64,000 nt of DNA, from the IMG/VR virus record IMGVR_UViG_3300003873_000002, positions 62,001 through 126,000 of that record; one strand, 5' to 3'. Shown piece by piece: positions 42,243-49,761 of this stretch. The position numbers and the translations under genes were made by a program. How positions within the stretch are numbered: position 1 is the first letter of the stretch; every line of letters begins with the position of its first letter. The DNA comes from a virus. The notes beneath the pieces were generated by a model. That model made no database searches. It worked only from the letters and a program-made list of their open reading frames with translations, and had not been told where the DNA came from.

Positions 42243-43022
42243 ATGAAACTTGTTGAATTATATAGTAGTTGTGTTGTTATTTCTATTGCGACATCATTAT
42301 CAACTGTTATGTTGTATAATCACCACACCAATGAAAACCACGCTAATCAAAGTATTAAAAATAATGTTAATCACACTCAAATCCCATTTGTTTCTGATTT
42401 AAAACACCTTCAACCAAATAAAAAAAGTAGTCCAATTGCACAACCACCACAACCACCACAACCACCACAACCACCACAACCACCACAACCACCACAACCA
42501 CCACAACCACAACCAGATAAACAAGTGAAAGTGTCACCAGATAATGAATTGGAATATTTGACGGTTAAAACTAATTATATAAGCAGTGATTATAAATATG
42601 AATTAAATCTTCTAGCAGAAGCCATGTTTTTTGAAGCACGCGGTGAGGGTAAAATGGGTGTAACAATGGTTTATGATGTGATTATGAACCGTGTGCACAA
42701 CAAACATTTTAGTGATACTATAGAAGGTGTTATACGAAGACATAAGGCATTTAGTTATCGCCATGCATTTACATATATTGAAAGACAAAATATTATGAAA
42801 AAACATCAACACACATATAATAAAATCAAAAATATTGCAAACAAATTGCTTCATAGCAAAACTTATAGGGATTATACTCTAAATTCAGTTTACTATTTTA
42901 ATTTCAATAAAGTGCACCCATCATGGTATTCACATGAATATGTGACTGTAGTATACAAAAACCATGTATTTTTGAACGATTGTCGAAGAGCAACACAACC
43001 GCACACAATCGCACTTAAATAA
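42243..43022 (+). CDS. Membrane-anchored SleB-type cell-wall hydrolase
   Basis: The 259-residue protein has an N-terminal hydrophobic segment (LYSSCVVISIATSLSTVML, about 5-23), a linker with about eight Pro-Pro-Gln repeats (about 68-92), and a C-terminal SleB / Hydrolase_2 domain. In the latter, LLAEAMFFEARGEGKMGVTMV carries the catalytic-type Glu, NRVHNKHFSDTIEGVI follows, and SVYYFNFNKVHPSW ends the fold. Such enzymes cut glycan strands. The signal anchor and rigid proline linker would display the domain in the periplasm, so it may act without a holin. It has its own sigma-70 promoter. Confidence 0.85.
   Translation: MKLVELYSSCVVISIATSLSTVMLYNHHTNENHANQSIKNNVNHTQIPFVSDLKHLQPNKKSSPIAQPPQPPQPPQPPQPPQPPQPPQPQPDKQVKVSPDNELEYLTVKTNYISSDYKYELNLLAEAMFFEARGEGKMGVTMVYDVIMNRVHNKHFSDTIEGVIRRHKAFSYRHAFTYIERQNIMKKHQHTYNKIKNIANKLLHSKTYRDYTLNSVYYFNFNKVHPSWYSHEYVTVVYKNHVFLNDCRRATQPHTIALK
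42440..42514. repeat. Intragenic 9-bp repeats coding for Pro-Pro-Gln
   Basis: About eight copies of CAACCACCA code for the linker of the SleB-type hydrolase. The unit is a multiple of three. Confidence 0.95.
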
Positions 43023-43030
43023 TAATTAAT

Positions 43031-43060
43031 TAAATAAATCTAAATAAATCTAAATAAATT
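43031..43060. repeat. Three 10-bp tandem repeats
   Basis: Three copies of TAAATAAATC lie just after the SleB-type gene and before the ribosome-binding site (CAGGAGA) of the next gene. Confidence 0.85.
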
Positions 43061-43084
43061 TATAAAATATCTCAGGAGATTAAA

Positions 43085-44752
43085 ATGGGTGGCAACGCTA
43101 CAGGAACAAATAAAAAGACTGGAGTAGAAGTAGAAGCGGAAAAAATTCCTTTGAAACAAATTGGTCGATCAGAATTTACTAATAAATTCACATCAGTTTT
43201 TAAAGAATTAAATTCAATCTTTAAAAAAGAAAATAAAAAACCAATTTGGGTCGATGAAAATAAAATCACTACAGGTGAATTGTTTAACGGATCGACTTCA
43301 TTTATTTTCGATGCCTCGATTCCTGACGATGAAATTGTTAAATATAAAGAGTTTGCTGGTGATATTGATATCATCGTCCCTGATAATTTAAAAACTGAAT
43401 TATGGAATATGCTTGATAAATTAGAAGGCAATGAAGTTATCCCCGGCGTTACTTATATTGGATCAAATAAACCAACAGTTAAATCAATTGGTGACCAAAT
43501 TAATGCTGTCTTTGTTGCAACATTTAATGAATCAAAAATCGCGGTTCAGGTTGATTTTGAGTTTCTTGAAGTTGATGAAAATGGTTCACCATCTGAGTGG
43601 GCAAAATTTAGTCATAGTTCATCATTCGAAGATGCAAAAAAGGATATTAAAGCAGTACACCACAAATATTTGTTACAATCATTGATTGGTGGTGCATCTA
43701 TTAGAGATGATATTGTAATTGCAACTCCATCATCTACACCAGAGAAAATTAGATTCAAGAAAATGAATGATTTACCACGTATGTTGAAATTTAGTGTTGG
43801 TCGTGGTATTCGAACTGCATATGAATTAATGTACGACATGGATGGTAATGTTATTCAACATAACGGAAAAGACGTATATAGGGAAATTCCGTCAAAATCA
43901 AGTAATTATGAAACAATCGTCGCTAACATCTATAAACTGGCATTTGGGCGTTTAGATGATAACAAAGATGATGTTAAATTATTCGGATCGTTTGTTGGTT
44001 TGATTGAATTAATGAAGAAGTATTTAAATAAAAAACAGGTTCTTAATACATTGGATAGATATGTAGATAAATTATTCCGTGTAAAACCACCACGGGGTCA
44101 GGAATTGGAATCACATGATAAAGAATTAGATTACCGCGTTAAGATTGTTGGGTATGAATATTTCCTTAAACATTTAAACATTACTGATTCGAAATTAAAA
44201 GACAAATACAAAAACCAAATTGATCTTTATTATAAGGAATGGAGAGGCAGACGCGATGAGAATTTGGTTAGGGGTATTATAGATAGTATCATTGAAAATC
44301 GAGTTAAAAATAGTAATGAAGATGCTGTTGATGGTAGTGATATCACACCTGATGATATGAGCACAATTGCTAGTGTAGGTGCCCAACCAGTCATCAGTAA
44401 TATTCTCGTTAGTGTCAAAAATAAGAATATTGATATTGGCGATGATATTGGCGATGATATCGGTGATGATATCGGTGATGATATCGGTGATGATGATGAT
44501 ATTGATATAGGTATTAGTGATGATGATGCCAAAAGCATGGGTATTGATATTGATAATGGTGATGATGATGATGATATTTTACTTGAAAATGTATTAGATA
44601 AAACATTTAGTCTTGCGTGGTATATTACTACTATCGAGCCAGGTCTTGATTTCGTAAAACTTATTAATGAGTTACCTGAGGAAAATTCTGATTTGGAAGA
44701 TTTGAATGATATTGTCGATGCTGTTATTGAGGCGTATAATATAGGACAATAA
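43085..44752 (+). CDS. Pol-beta-type nucleotidyltransferase-like protein
   Basis: Residues ~65-165 of this 555-residue protein carry the pattern of minimal nucleotidyltransferases: NGSTSFIF (G69-S70), then FAGDIDIIVPD (D93 and D95, the metal-binding D-x-D) and VQVDFEF (D157, the third carboxylate). The middle region (~180-420) is helical. A highly acidic tract made of Gly-Asp-Asp-Ile repeats (about 450-475) follows, then a helical tail. CAGGAGA precedes the ATG. It heads a close run of four genes, followed by a PD-(D/E)XK-like protein and a ligase/NMNAT fusion, suggesting one pathway. The catalytic triad supports activity; the substrate is unknown. Confidence 0.6.
   Translation: MGGNATGTNKKTGVEVEAEKIPLKQIGRSEFTNKFTSVFKELNSIFKKENKKPIWVDENKITTGELFNGSTSFIFDASIPDDEIVKYKEFAGDIDIIVPDNLKTELWNMLDKLEGNEVIPGVTYIGSNKPTVKSIGDQINAVFVATFNESKIAVQVDFEFLEVDENGSPSEWAKFSHSSSFEDAKKDIKAVHHKYLLQSLIGGASIRDDIVIATPSSTPEKIRFKKMNDLPRMLKFSVGRGIRTAYELMYDMDGNVIQHNGKDVYREIPSKSSNYETIVANIYKLAFGRLDDNKDDVKLFGSFVGLIELMKKYLNKKQVLNTLDRYVDKLFRVKPPRGQELESHDKELDYRVKIVGYEYFLKHLNITDSKLKDKYKNQIDLYYKEWRGRRDENLVRGIIDSIIENRVKNSNEDAVDGSDITPDDMSTIASVGAQPVISNILVSVKNKNIDIGDDIGDDIGDDIGDDIGDDDDIDIGISDDDAKSMGIDIDNGDDDDDILLENVLDKTFSLAWYITTIEPGLDFVKLINELPEENSDLEDLNDIVDAVIEAYNIGQ
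44438..44497. repeat. Intragenic 12-bp repeats coding for Gly-Asp-Asp-Ile
   Basis: About five copies of GGYGATGATATY code for an acidic tract in the nucleotidyltransferase-like protein. The unit preserves the reading frame. Confidence 0.95.
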
Positions 44753-44754
44753 AA

Positions 44755-46065
44755 ATGTTTATTTCTAAAATATTAAAGAACATGAGAAGGTGCGAACAAG
44801 ATGATTCAAATACATCGCACACTGTTAAAGGTGTTATACATGAAATGATCATTCATGCAAAACTTGAACGCATTAAAAATAAACTTGATGAAGATTCGAG
44901 TAACATTTCAATATCACAAAATATCTATAACTTTCTTAAAAGTATAAAAACTGATGATATTAATATCAAAGCGATGATTAAAGATATGATGGTATCTTAT
45001 TTTATTCATAATGATAAATATGCAACATACCTTAAAAATTATTTTGTTAATGAATTAAATCTGGATAAAAAACTGATAGAAAGTCTTGAAAATAAATTGA
45101 GAAGACGCGGTGTTACTAGCGATTTCTATAAAATAATGAAAAAATTATTTATTTTTGATGATAATGGTTTTTTGTCCTCTACAAATGACAAACGCCCAGA
45201 TTATAATGAAATTAACGCAAATGGATTTATTTCAGATTATTCAAAACCACTTTGTAATAAAATACAAAATACAACAGGAATAAATTCTGATATAATCGAA
45301 TCTGTGTTTAGTGTTGTTGCGAACCATAGTGGTGTTGTCGGTGGTCTTGGTGTTGGTAAATATGAAATAGCACTTATTATTTTCTTTAAAGGTGGTAAAA
45401 GTGCCGTTAAAGGCGATGTAATGTTAAACGATAAAAACGTTGAAGTCAAGGTGGGTAATGCGCGGTTAGGCAGTAATCTTAAAAATCATGCTGATGAAAC
45501 ACAAAGATTTTTAAAACTTACCTTTGATGCTGATACTGTGACTAGAAATGATGCGCCAATGCCAGTAAGTGTATTAGAATTTATGTGTGATGTTGTTGGA
45601 GCCACTAAACAGGATGCAAGTAGCACTGTGGTTAAAAATTCATTAAACTTTGTTGAAAAAAATATGATGACTCTTATTAATTATGTGACATCAACAAAGA
45701 AATATAATATAAACCTTAAAAAGTTTGTTAATTTTTATACAGCGAACTTTGTTAGTGAGATTTATGGTGGGGATTATAAAAAATACAACAGTGCTTTTTA
45801 TAATGCATTTAAATCCAAAGATATACAAAAGGATGTCATACCATTACTTGCTGCAACATCATTAATTTTATATAAAGAGTCCGAAGGGTTTAATATTTTT
45901 ATTTTTATAAGTGGTACTGGTAAATCTGCATTGAGCATAAATAAATTTACTGAAAAAGGCGTAGATGCCGCTATGAGAACATTTATCAAAAATGGTGGGA
46001 AAATTAACGGTACAACTGCATCATCGAACCCAACAGGTGTTCGAATGAAATTGGGTGCCAAATAA
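44755..46065 (+). CDS. PD-(D/E)XK nuclease-like protein
   Basis: The 436-residue protein starts two bases after the previous stop, with AGGAC upstream. The segment LGVGKYEIALIIFFKGGKS, then KGDVMLNDKNVEVKVGNARLG fits the restriction-endonuclease-like fold: Glu204 in the first helix, Asp221 in G-D-V and Glu230-Val-Lys232 as E-x-K. The N-terminal ~140 residues are helical, and the C-terminal ~200 residues are mixed with FIFISGTGKSALSIN near the end. It probably cuts or binds nucleic acid, but motif spacing alone cannot prove activity. It belongs to the four-gene cassette at 43085-48483. Confidence 0.55.
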   Translation: MFISKILKNMRRCEQDDSNTSHTVKGVIHEMIIHAKLERIKNKLDEDSSNISISQNIYNFLKSIKTDDINIKAMIKDMMVSYFIHNDKYATYLKNYFVNELNLDKKLIESLENKLRRRGVTSDFYKIMKKLFIFDDNGFLSSTNDKRPDYNEINANGFISDYSKPLCNKIQNTTGINSDIIESVFSVVANHSGVVGGLGVGKYEIALIIFFKGGKSAVKGDVMLNDKNVEVKVGNARLGSNLKNHADETQRFLKLTFDADTVTRNDAPMPVSVLEFMCDVVGATKQDASSTVVKNSLNFVEKNMMTLINYVTSTKKYNINLKKFVNFYTANFVSEIYGGDYKKYNSAFYNAFKSKDIQKDVIPLLAATSLILYKESEGFNIFIFISGTGKSALSINKFTEKGVDAAMRTFIKNGGKINGTTASSNPTGVRMKLGAK

Positions 46066-46068
46066 TTG

Positions 46069-46093
46069 GACTTAATTGAGACTAAATTAAGTC
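46069..46093. repeat. Perfect 9-bp inverted repeat between cassette genes
   Basis: GACTTAATT (46069-46077) pairs with AATTAAGTC (46085-46093) around a 7-base loop, just after the stop codon at 46065. No T-run follows, so it is more likely an mRNA processing or stabilising hairpin than a terminator. Confidence 0.6.
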
Positions 46094-46137
46094 TAATTAT
46101 GTGGGCTTAAATTAAATTAAACAAAAGAAGAATTTTT

Positions 46138-47733
46138 ATGTTAAAGAAAATTGTAGAAAATGCAAAAAACCACAGATCTGAAAATATTTTAGAAGCAAAA
46201 ATGTTGGATATCAGTATTAAAACCGTTAATAAATTTGCTACAAATCCAAATAAATGCTCTGTATTTCTTAGTGAGCCGGTTGATGTTTATCAAAAAACCG
46301 ATGGTGTGAAGATTACATTAATCCGCACAGACACATCGTACGATAATACAATTGACGGTTTTTATAGGAACTGGGTTGTTGCATATAAAAACAATATTCT
46401 TTTTCATGACGAGTACAACTATGCCACACATAAAGATATTCACCATACTGTGGGTGCATCACAATTTAGTGTAGTATTAAAACATTTTTTGTCATTGCAT
46501 ATCAGAGGTGCCCTTAAATCAATAAAGAAAAACACTGAGTATCTTATTGAATTTTTAATGAAAAAGCCGACACTTTCAAGTAACTATAAAACCAAGCATG
46601 GCATGGTATTAATAGGATATGCAAGAAGCTCTTATAAGATTAAAAATGGTAAAGTAACATCTACACCAAAATTATTTAAAACCATCGGTAGGGAGTCAAT
46701 TGCGAGCGTATTTGATATTGATGTGCCCATGCATGTGTTCTCTGGTGTCCTTGGTGATTTTGATAATTTCCAGAAAAATATTATCGATACTAGGTTAGCA
46801 CCAATCTTCTTAAAGTATAAAGCTAGTTTAGAATCTGCACCAGATAGTTGTAGTGTTATAGATATCATGAGAAATGTTTTTATTGAGCTAGAATCTGTTT
46901 ATGGGGGCAATGAAGAAGGTGTTGTTATTACTGCAAAAAACAAATCATTTAATCTAAAATTTCAACAGGATTACCAAGTCGATCAAAAAGCCAGACAAAT
47001 TATTAAAATGAAGCACCGAATGGACGCTAAAAACAACGAAATATATTGGGAAAATGTTAGAAATTTCGCAGATGGGATTATTAAAGAGCTTGATATTAAA
47101 ATGGGTGATACTACACCATTAAGAACTTTGCTTAGTAGAGTAAGCAATTTATTAACTCAAACCAGAATTGATATAGATTTTAAAAATAGTAAAAAAACAA
47201 TGAGTACCATTGTTGATGATATCCAACTAACAATCAAATCAAAAATAATCAGAATGTTAGCCGGTAATAATGGTGCATTAATTATTGGTAAATTTAGAGT
47301 GCTTACAAATGCGCACACAAAAATGATTAATGATGCACTTAAAAAATATGATACTGTTAATGTAGCTATTATCTCAAATAAAAATACCAAGAAAAATTTG
47401 CCTGTTATTGTCAAAATGATTGGACTTACATTCGGTAGCAAAATTAATGTAGCGTTTGCAAGTACTGGCAATATTATTACATTGCTAGGCAAATTTGATG
47501 ATAATATTAATACTGTTATAGCAGGCACCGATCGTGTGGAAGCTTATAAAAAACAACTACTGAGATCACCTGATATGAATATAGAGGAAATTGTGAGAAA
47601 AGATATAGATATCTCAGCGACTAAGGTAATCAAATCATTATCAGATGGTGATGAGTTCTTTTTAGCAAACACGCCGGAGCCAATACATGGCATGTACAAC
47701 GAATTAAAACACATATATGTTGATAACCAATAA
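46138..47733 (+). CDS. Fusion of a ligase-like adenylyltransferase and an NMNAT-like domain
   Basis: Residues ~45-290 of this 531-residue protein look like an ATP-dependent ligase/capping-type nucleotidyltransferase: VYQKTDGVKITLI holds K53-T-D-G, the K-x-D-G lysine that becomes adenylylated. GGNEEGVVITAKNKSFNLKFQ resembles motifs IV-V. Residues ~375-531 look like a cytidylyltransferase/NMNAT domain: IIGKFRVLTNAHTKMI holds the (H/T)-x-x-H motif as T-N-A-H, and DISATKVIKSL resembles the I-S-x-T-x-x-R motif. The two domains are joined by a helical region. The protein may join or cap nucleic-acid ends and use or make NAD-type dinucleotides. Both domain calls are by motif. Confidence 0.6.
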   Translation: MLKKIVENAKNHRSENILEAKMLDISIKTVNKFATNPNKCSVFLSEPVDVYQKTDGVKITLIRTDTSYDNTIDGFYRNWVVAYKNNILFHDEYNYATHKDIHHTVGASQFSVVLKHFLSLHIRGALKSIKKNTEYLIEFLMKKPTLSSNYKTKHGMVLIGYARSSYKIKNGKVTSTPKLFKTIGRESIASVFDIDVPMHVFSGVLGDFDNFQKNIIDTRLAPIFLKYKASLESAPDSCSVIDIMRNVFIELESVYGGNEEGVVITAKNKSFNLKFQQDYQVDQKARQIIKMKHRMDAKNNEIYWENVRNFADGIIKELDIKMGDTTPLRTLLSRVSNLLTQTRIDIDFKNSKKTMSTIVDDIQLTIKSKIIRMLAGNNGALIIGKFRVLTNAHTKMINDALKKYDTVNVAIISNKNTKKNLPVIVKMIGLTFGSKINVAFASTGNIITLLGKFDDNINTVIAGTDRVEAYKKQLLRSPDMNIEEIVRKDIDISATKVIKSLSDGDEFFLANTPEPIHGMYNELKHIYVDNQ

Positions 47734-47766
47734 CATCAAACAATGATAGATTAATAAGAGTCTTAT

Positions 47767-48483
47767 ATGCGCACAATTAATACCTCATACTTTGTAGAGT
47801 ATAAACGTTTATATAAATTAGTCCATGAAGAAAATAAAAAAAATCTCGACACATTGAATTTGGTTAAGTTTCGCTTTATTCCACTTGAAGTTTTTCATAC
47901 AGATATCCGGAACCTTTTTAATAAATATCTTGATGCTAATATTACAGAGATAAACTCGCCAGAAAATTATATGTATATTTCACCATCTGATTTTAAAAAG
48001 GCAAATGATTTGCTAGATAAAATATTTGGTAAAAATAAATTCTTGATCGCACATAGCATGAATAAAATTAAAAAAGATATACCAGAATATAATGAATTGG
48101 TAAGTGAGTATCCAACACTAGAAAAGAATGGTAGTTTCAAGTGTGATGTGTGTGGTCATATCGTTGATAACAAATTGAAAAAAATAGATGATATTGATTT
48201 GAAACCAATAAATAACGATGAATACATTTATGATATTTCAGGCTATGATAATAAAATGATTAAAATTGTTATAAATATGCCGAAAAATAAAACAATGGGC
48301 ATTTATTTTATGGACGCTTATAAAAAACCCATAGAATCAGTGCAATTTGATATATTAAGCACGAATGATAGATTTTCAACAGGCCAAATAAATTGTGAGT
48401 TGAAAAATGAATATAAATATCTCGGTTTTTATAAAAAAGGTGTAGAAAATGAGCACATAAACCGTGGTAGATTTATGCGTTAA
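47767..48483 (+). CDS. Hypothetical protein with a zinc-knuckle motif (238 aa)
   Basis: The 238-residue protein contains FKCDVCGHIVDNKL (about 135), a C-x-x-C-G-H element, but no second clear cysteine pair; Cys at about 216 is isolated. The N-terminal half is helical and the C-terminal half beta-rich (KIVINMPKNKTMGIYFMDA). It follows the ligase/NMNAT fusion by 33 bases and is probably co-transcribed with the cassette. No family is recognised. Confidence 0.65.
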   Translation: MRTINTSYFVEYKRLYKLVHEENKKNLDTLNLVKFRFIPLEVFHTDIRNLFNKYLDANITEINSPENYMYISPSDFKKANDLLDKIFGKNKFLIAHSMNKIKKDIPEYNELVSEYPTLEKNGSFKCDVCGHIVDNKLKKIDDIDLKPINNDEYIYDISGYDNKMIKIVINMPKNKTMGIYFMDAYKKPIESVQFDILSTNDRFSTGQINCELKNEYKYLGFYKKGVENEHINRGRFMR

Positions 48484-48490
48484 TCTCAAT

Positions 48491-48550
48491 AAACAGCATT
48501 AAACAGCATTAAATAAAAACATCAATATACATCAATATACATCAATAAAT
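48491..48550. repeat. Two 10-bp tandem arrays between genes
   Basis: AAACAGCATT occurs twice at 48491-48510, and ATCAATATAC occurs twice, with a third degenerate copy, at 48531-48550. The second array touches the ATG of the next gene at 48549 and leaves no ribosome-binding site. Confidence 0.85.
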
Positions 48551-49274
48551 GGCAATAAACGACAACACAATGAATAATTTCCCGTCCATGAATTTTTTTA
48601 ATTTTAATATGGTTCCACAGAAACCTCGTAGTTTCGCAGAGTCTATGGCAATGTTTATGCAGTTCACACAGATGTTCAATAAAGCAATGGGTAATCCATT
48701 CGTTTTAAGTTACAAAAAGAAAGTTAAAGGTGTTGTGGGTGAATCTGAAATTGTCATCCGAGCAAATAAAAAAAATTATATGAATTCTGTGGTGAACCCT
48801 GGGGATGAACATAATGATGAACATAATGATGAAAATACATCTGTCTGTATTACAAATACAAGAACAAGATGCACTCAAATTAAAAAAACAATTAAAAAAG
48901 AGGTGCATCTAGTTGATGATGATCGTCAACTGACTAAAATATACCCCAAATTGCATAAACATATTAAACTAAAACCACACATAGCAAAATACCGTGATGA
49001 TATTATATACTTAGATGGTGTTGGTGATGTGACTTTAGTTAAAAAACAAGCCGACAGCAATATCGATTTAAACCTTATACAAATCCAACAAAAATCACTA
49101 AGTGGTTTTTTTATCCCTAAGCATAGGGATGGATCATCATGCGAGTATGTAGACCTCATAAAATGCCCTCTTCATAAATATTATAATAGAAATATTCAAG
49201 CATGGCCATACCAAAATAAAATTACAGAAATAAAAAACAATAATGAAAGCTTATTGCAAGTTAATATCAGTTAA
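48549..49274 (+). CDS. Hypothetical protein (241 aa)
   Basis: The N-terminal ~50 residues are Met/Phe/Asn-rich (MNNFPSMNFFNFNMV, then FAESMAMFMQFTQMFNKAMG), followed by a beta segment, a short acidic H-N-D-E repeat (about 88-95) and a C-terminal region with YLDGVGDVTLVKKQ and FFIPKHRDGSSCEYVDLIKC. No family is recognised. The start lacks a canonical ribosome-binding site because repeats occupy the leader, so the internal Met8 is a possible alternative start. Its stop codon lies inside the next repeat array. Confidence 0.6.
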   Translation: MAINDNTMNNFPSMNFFNFNMVPQKPRSFAESMAMFMQFTQMFNKAMGNPFVLSYKKKVKGVVGESEIVIRANKKNYMNSVVNPGDEHNDEHNDENTSVCITNTRTRCTQIKKTIKKEVHLVDDDRQLTKIYPKLHKHIKLKPHIAKYRDDIIYLDGVGDVTLVKKQADSNIDLNLIQIQQKSLSGFFIPKHRDGSSCEYVDLIKCPLHKYYNRNIQAWPYQNKITEIKNNNESLLQVNIS

Positions 49275-49306
49275 TATCAGTTAATGTCCGTTAATGTCCG
49301 TTAATG
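49261..49306. repeat. 10-bp tandem repeats overlapping a stop codon
   Basis: Five units, TTAATATCAG twice and TTAATGTCCG about three times, begin inside the last codons of the 241-residue gene. The TAA stop (49272-49274) is part of the repeat unit, so the gene end itself has been tandemly copied. Confidence 0.9.
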
Positions 49307-49364
49307 ATTGGTATTAAATTAATTTTTATAATAAAAAGTTACATAAATAAAGAGGTAATGTGAG

Positions 49365-49637
49365 TTGGAACTTTTAATCAAATGCAACAACTGTGGGCTG
49401 CTTTGGAAGCAAAATTGCAACATGGATGAACATAAAGACATGCGCAAAGGTAATTATAACTTTATAGGAAATGATAGTTGTTGTCCTCTTTGTGAATCCA
49501 ACCTATCACAAATTGATATAATACACAAAAATAAAGTATGGAATGGTGGTACTTTTGAATCACCGGAGTCCCACGAAACACATAAAAATATTATATACAA
49601 TACTATTAATAAATTAAAAAAGATTCTGATTAACTGA
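49365..49637 (+). CDS. Small zinc-ribbon protein with TTG start
   Basis: The 90-residue frame starts at a TTG with AGAGG nine bases upstream; the first in-frame ATG would remove the first half of the zinc site. The protein contains LIKCNNCGLLWKQNC and CCPLCESN, two C-x-x-C pairs consistent with a zinc ribbon. The rest is polar. Phage zinc ribbons often bind nucleic acid or polymerase; here the role is unknown. It stands before the DNA ligase gene. Confidence 0.6.
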   Translation: MELLIKCNNCGLLWKQNCNMDEHKDMRKGNYNFIGNDSCCPLCESNLSQIDIIHKNKVWNGGTFESPESHETHKNIIYNTINKLKKILIN

Positions 49638-49656
49638 TAATTAATTTGTTGATAAA

Positions 49657-49700
49657 ATCATTTAAAACCAGTTGAAATCATTTAAAACCAATTGAAATAA
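49657..49700. repeat. 20-bp direct repeat upstream of DNA ligase
   Basis: ATCATTTAAAACCAGTTGAA and a near-identical second copy with CCAATTGAA follow each other at a 20-bp period, twice the usual 10-bp spacing. A TATAAT box at about 49720 follows without a clear -35 partner. Confidence 0.6.
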
Positions 49701-49761
49701 ATGTTGAAATATTTAGTATAATATTATATAATATATTATATTAAATCAAAAGGGTGATGCC

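Noticed and set aside
44195-44538. Minus-strand frames with SSPISSPIS repeats
   Set aside because: They are antisense shadows of the Gly-Asp-Asp-Ile repeat of the nucleotidyltransferase-like gene.
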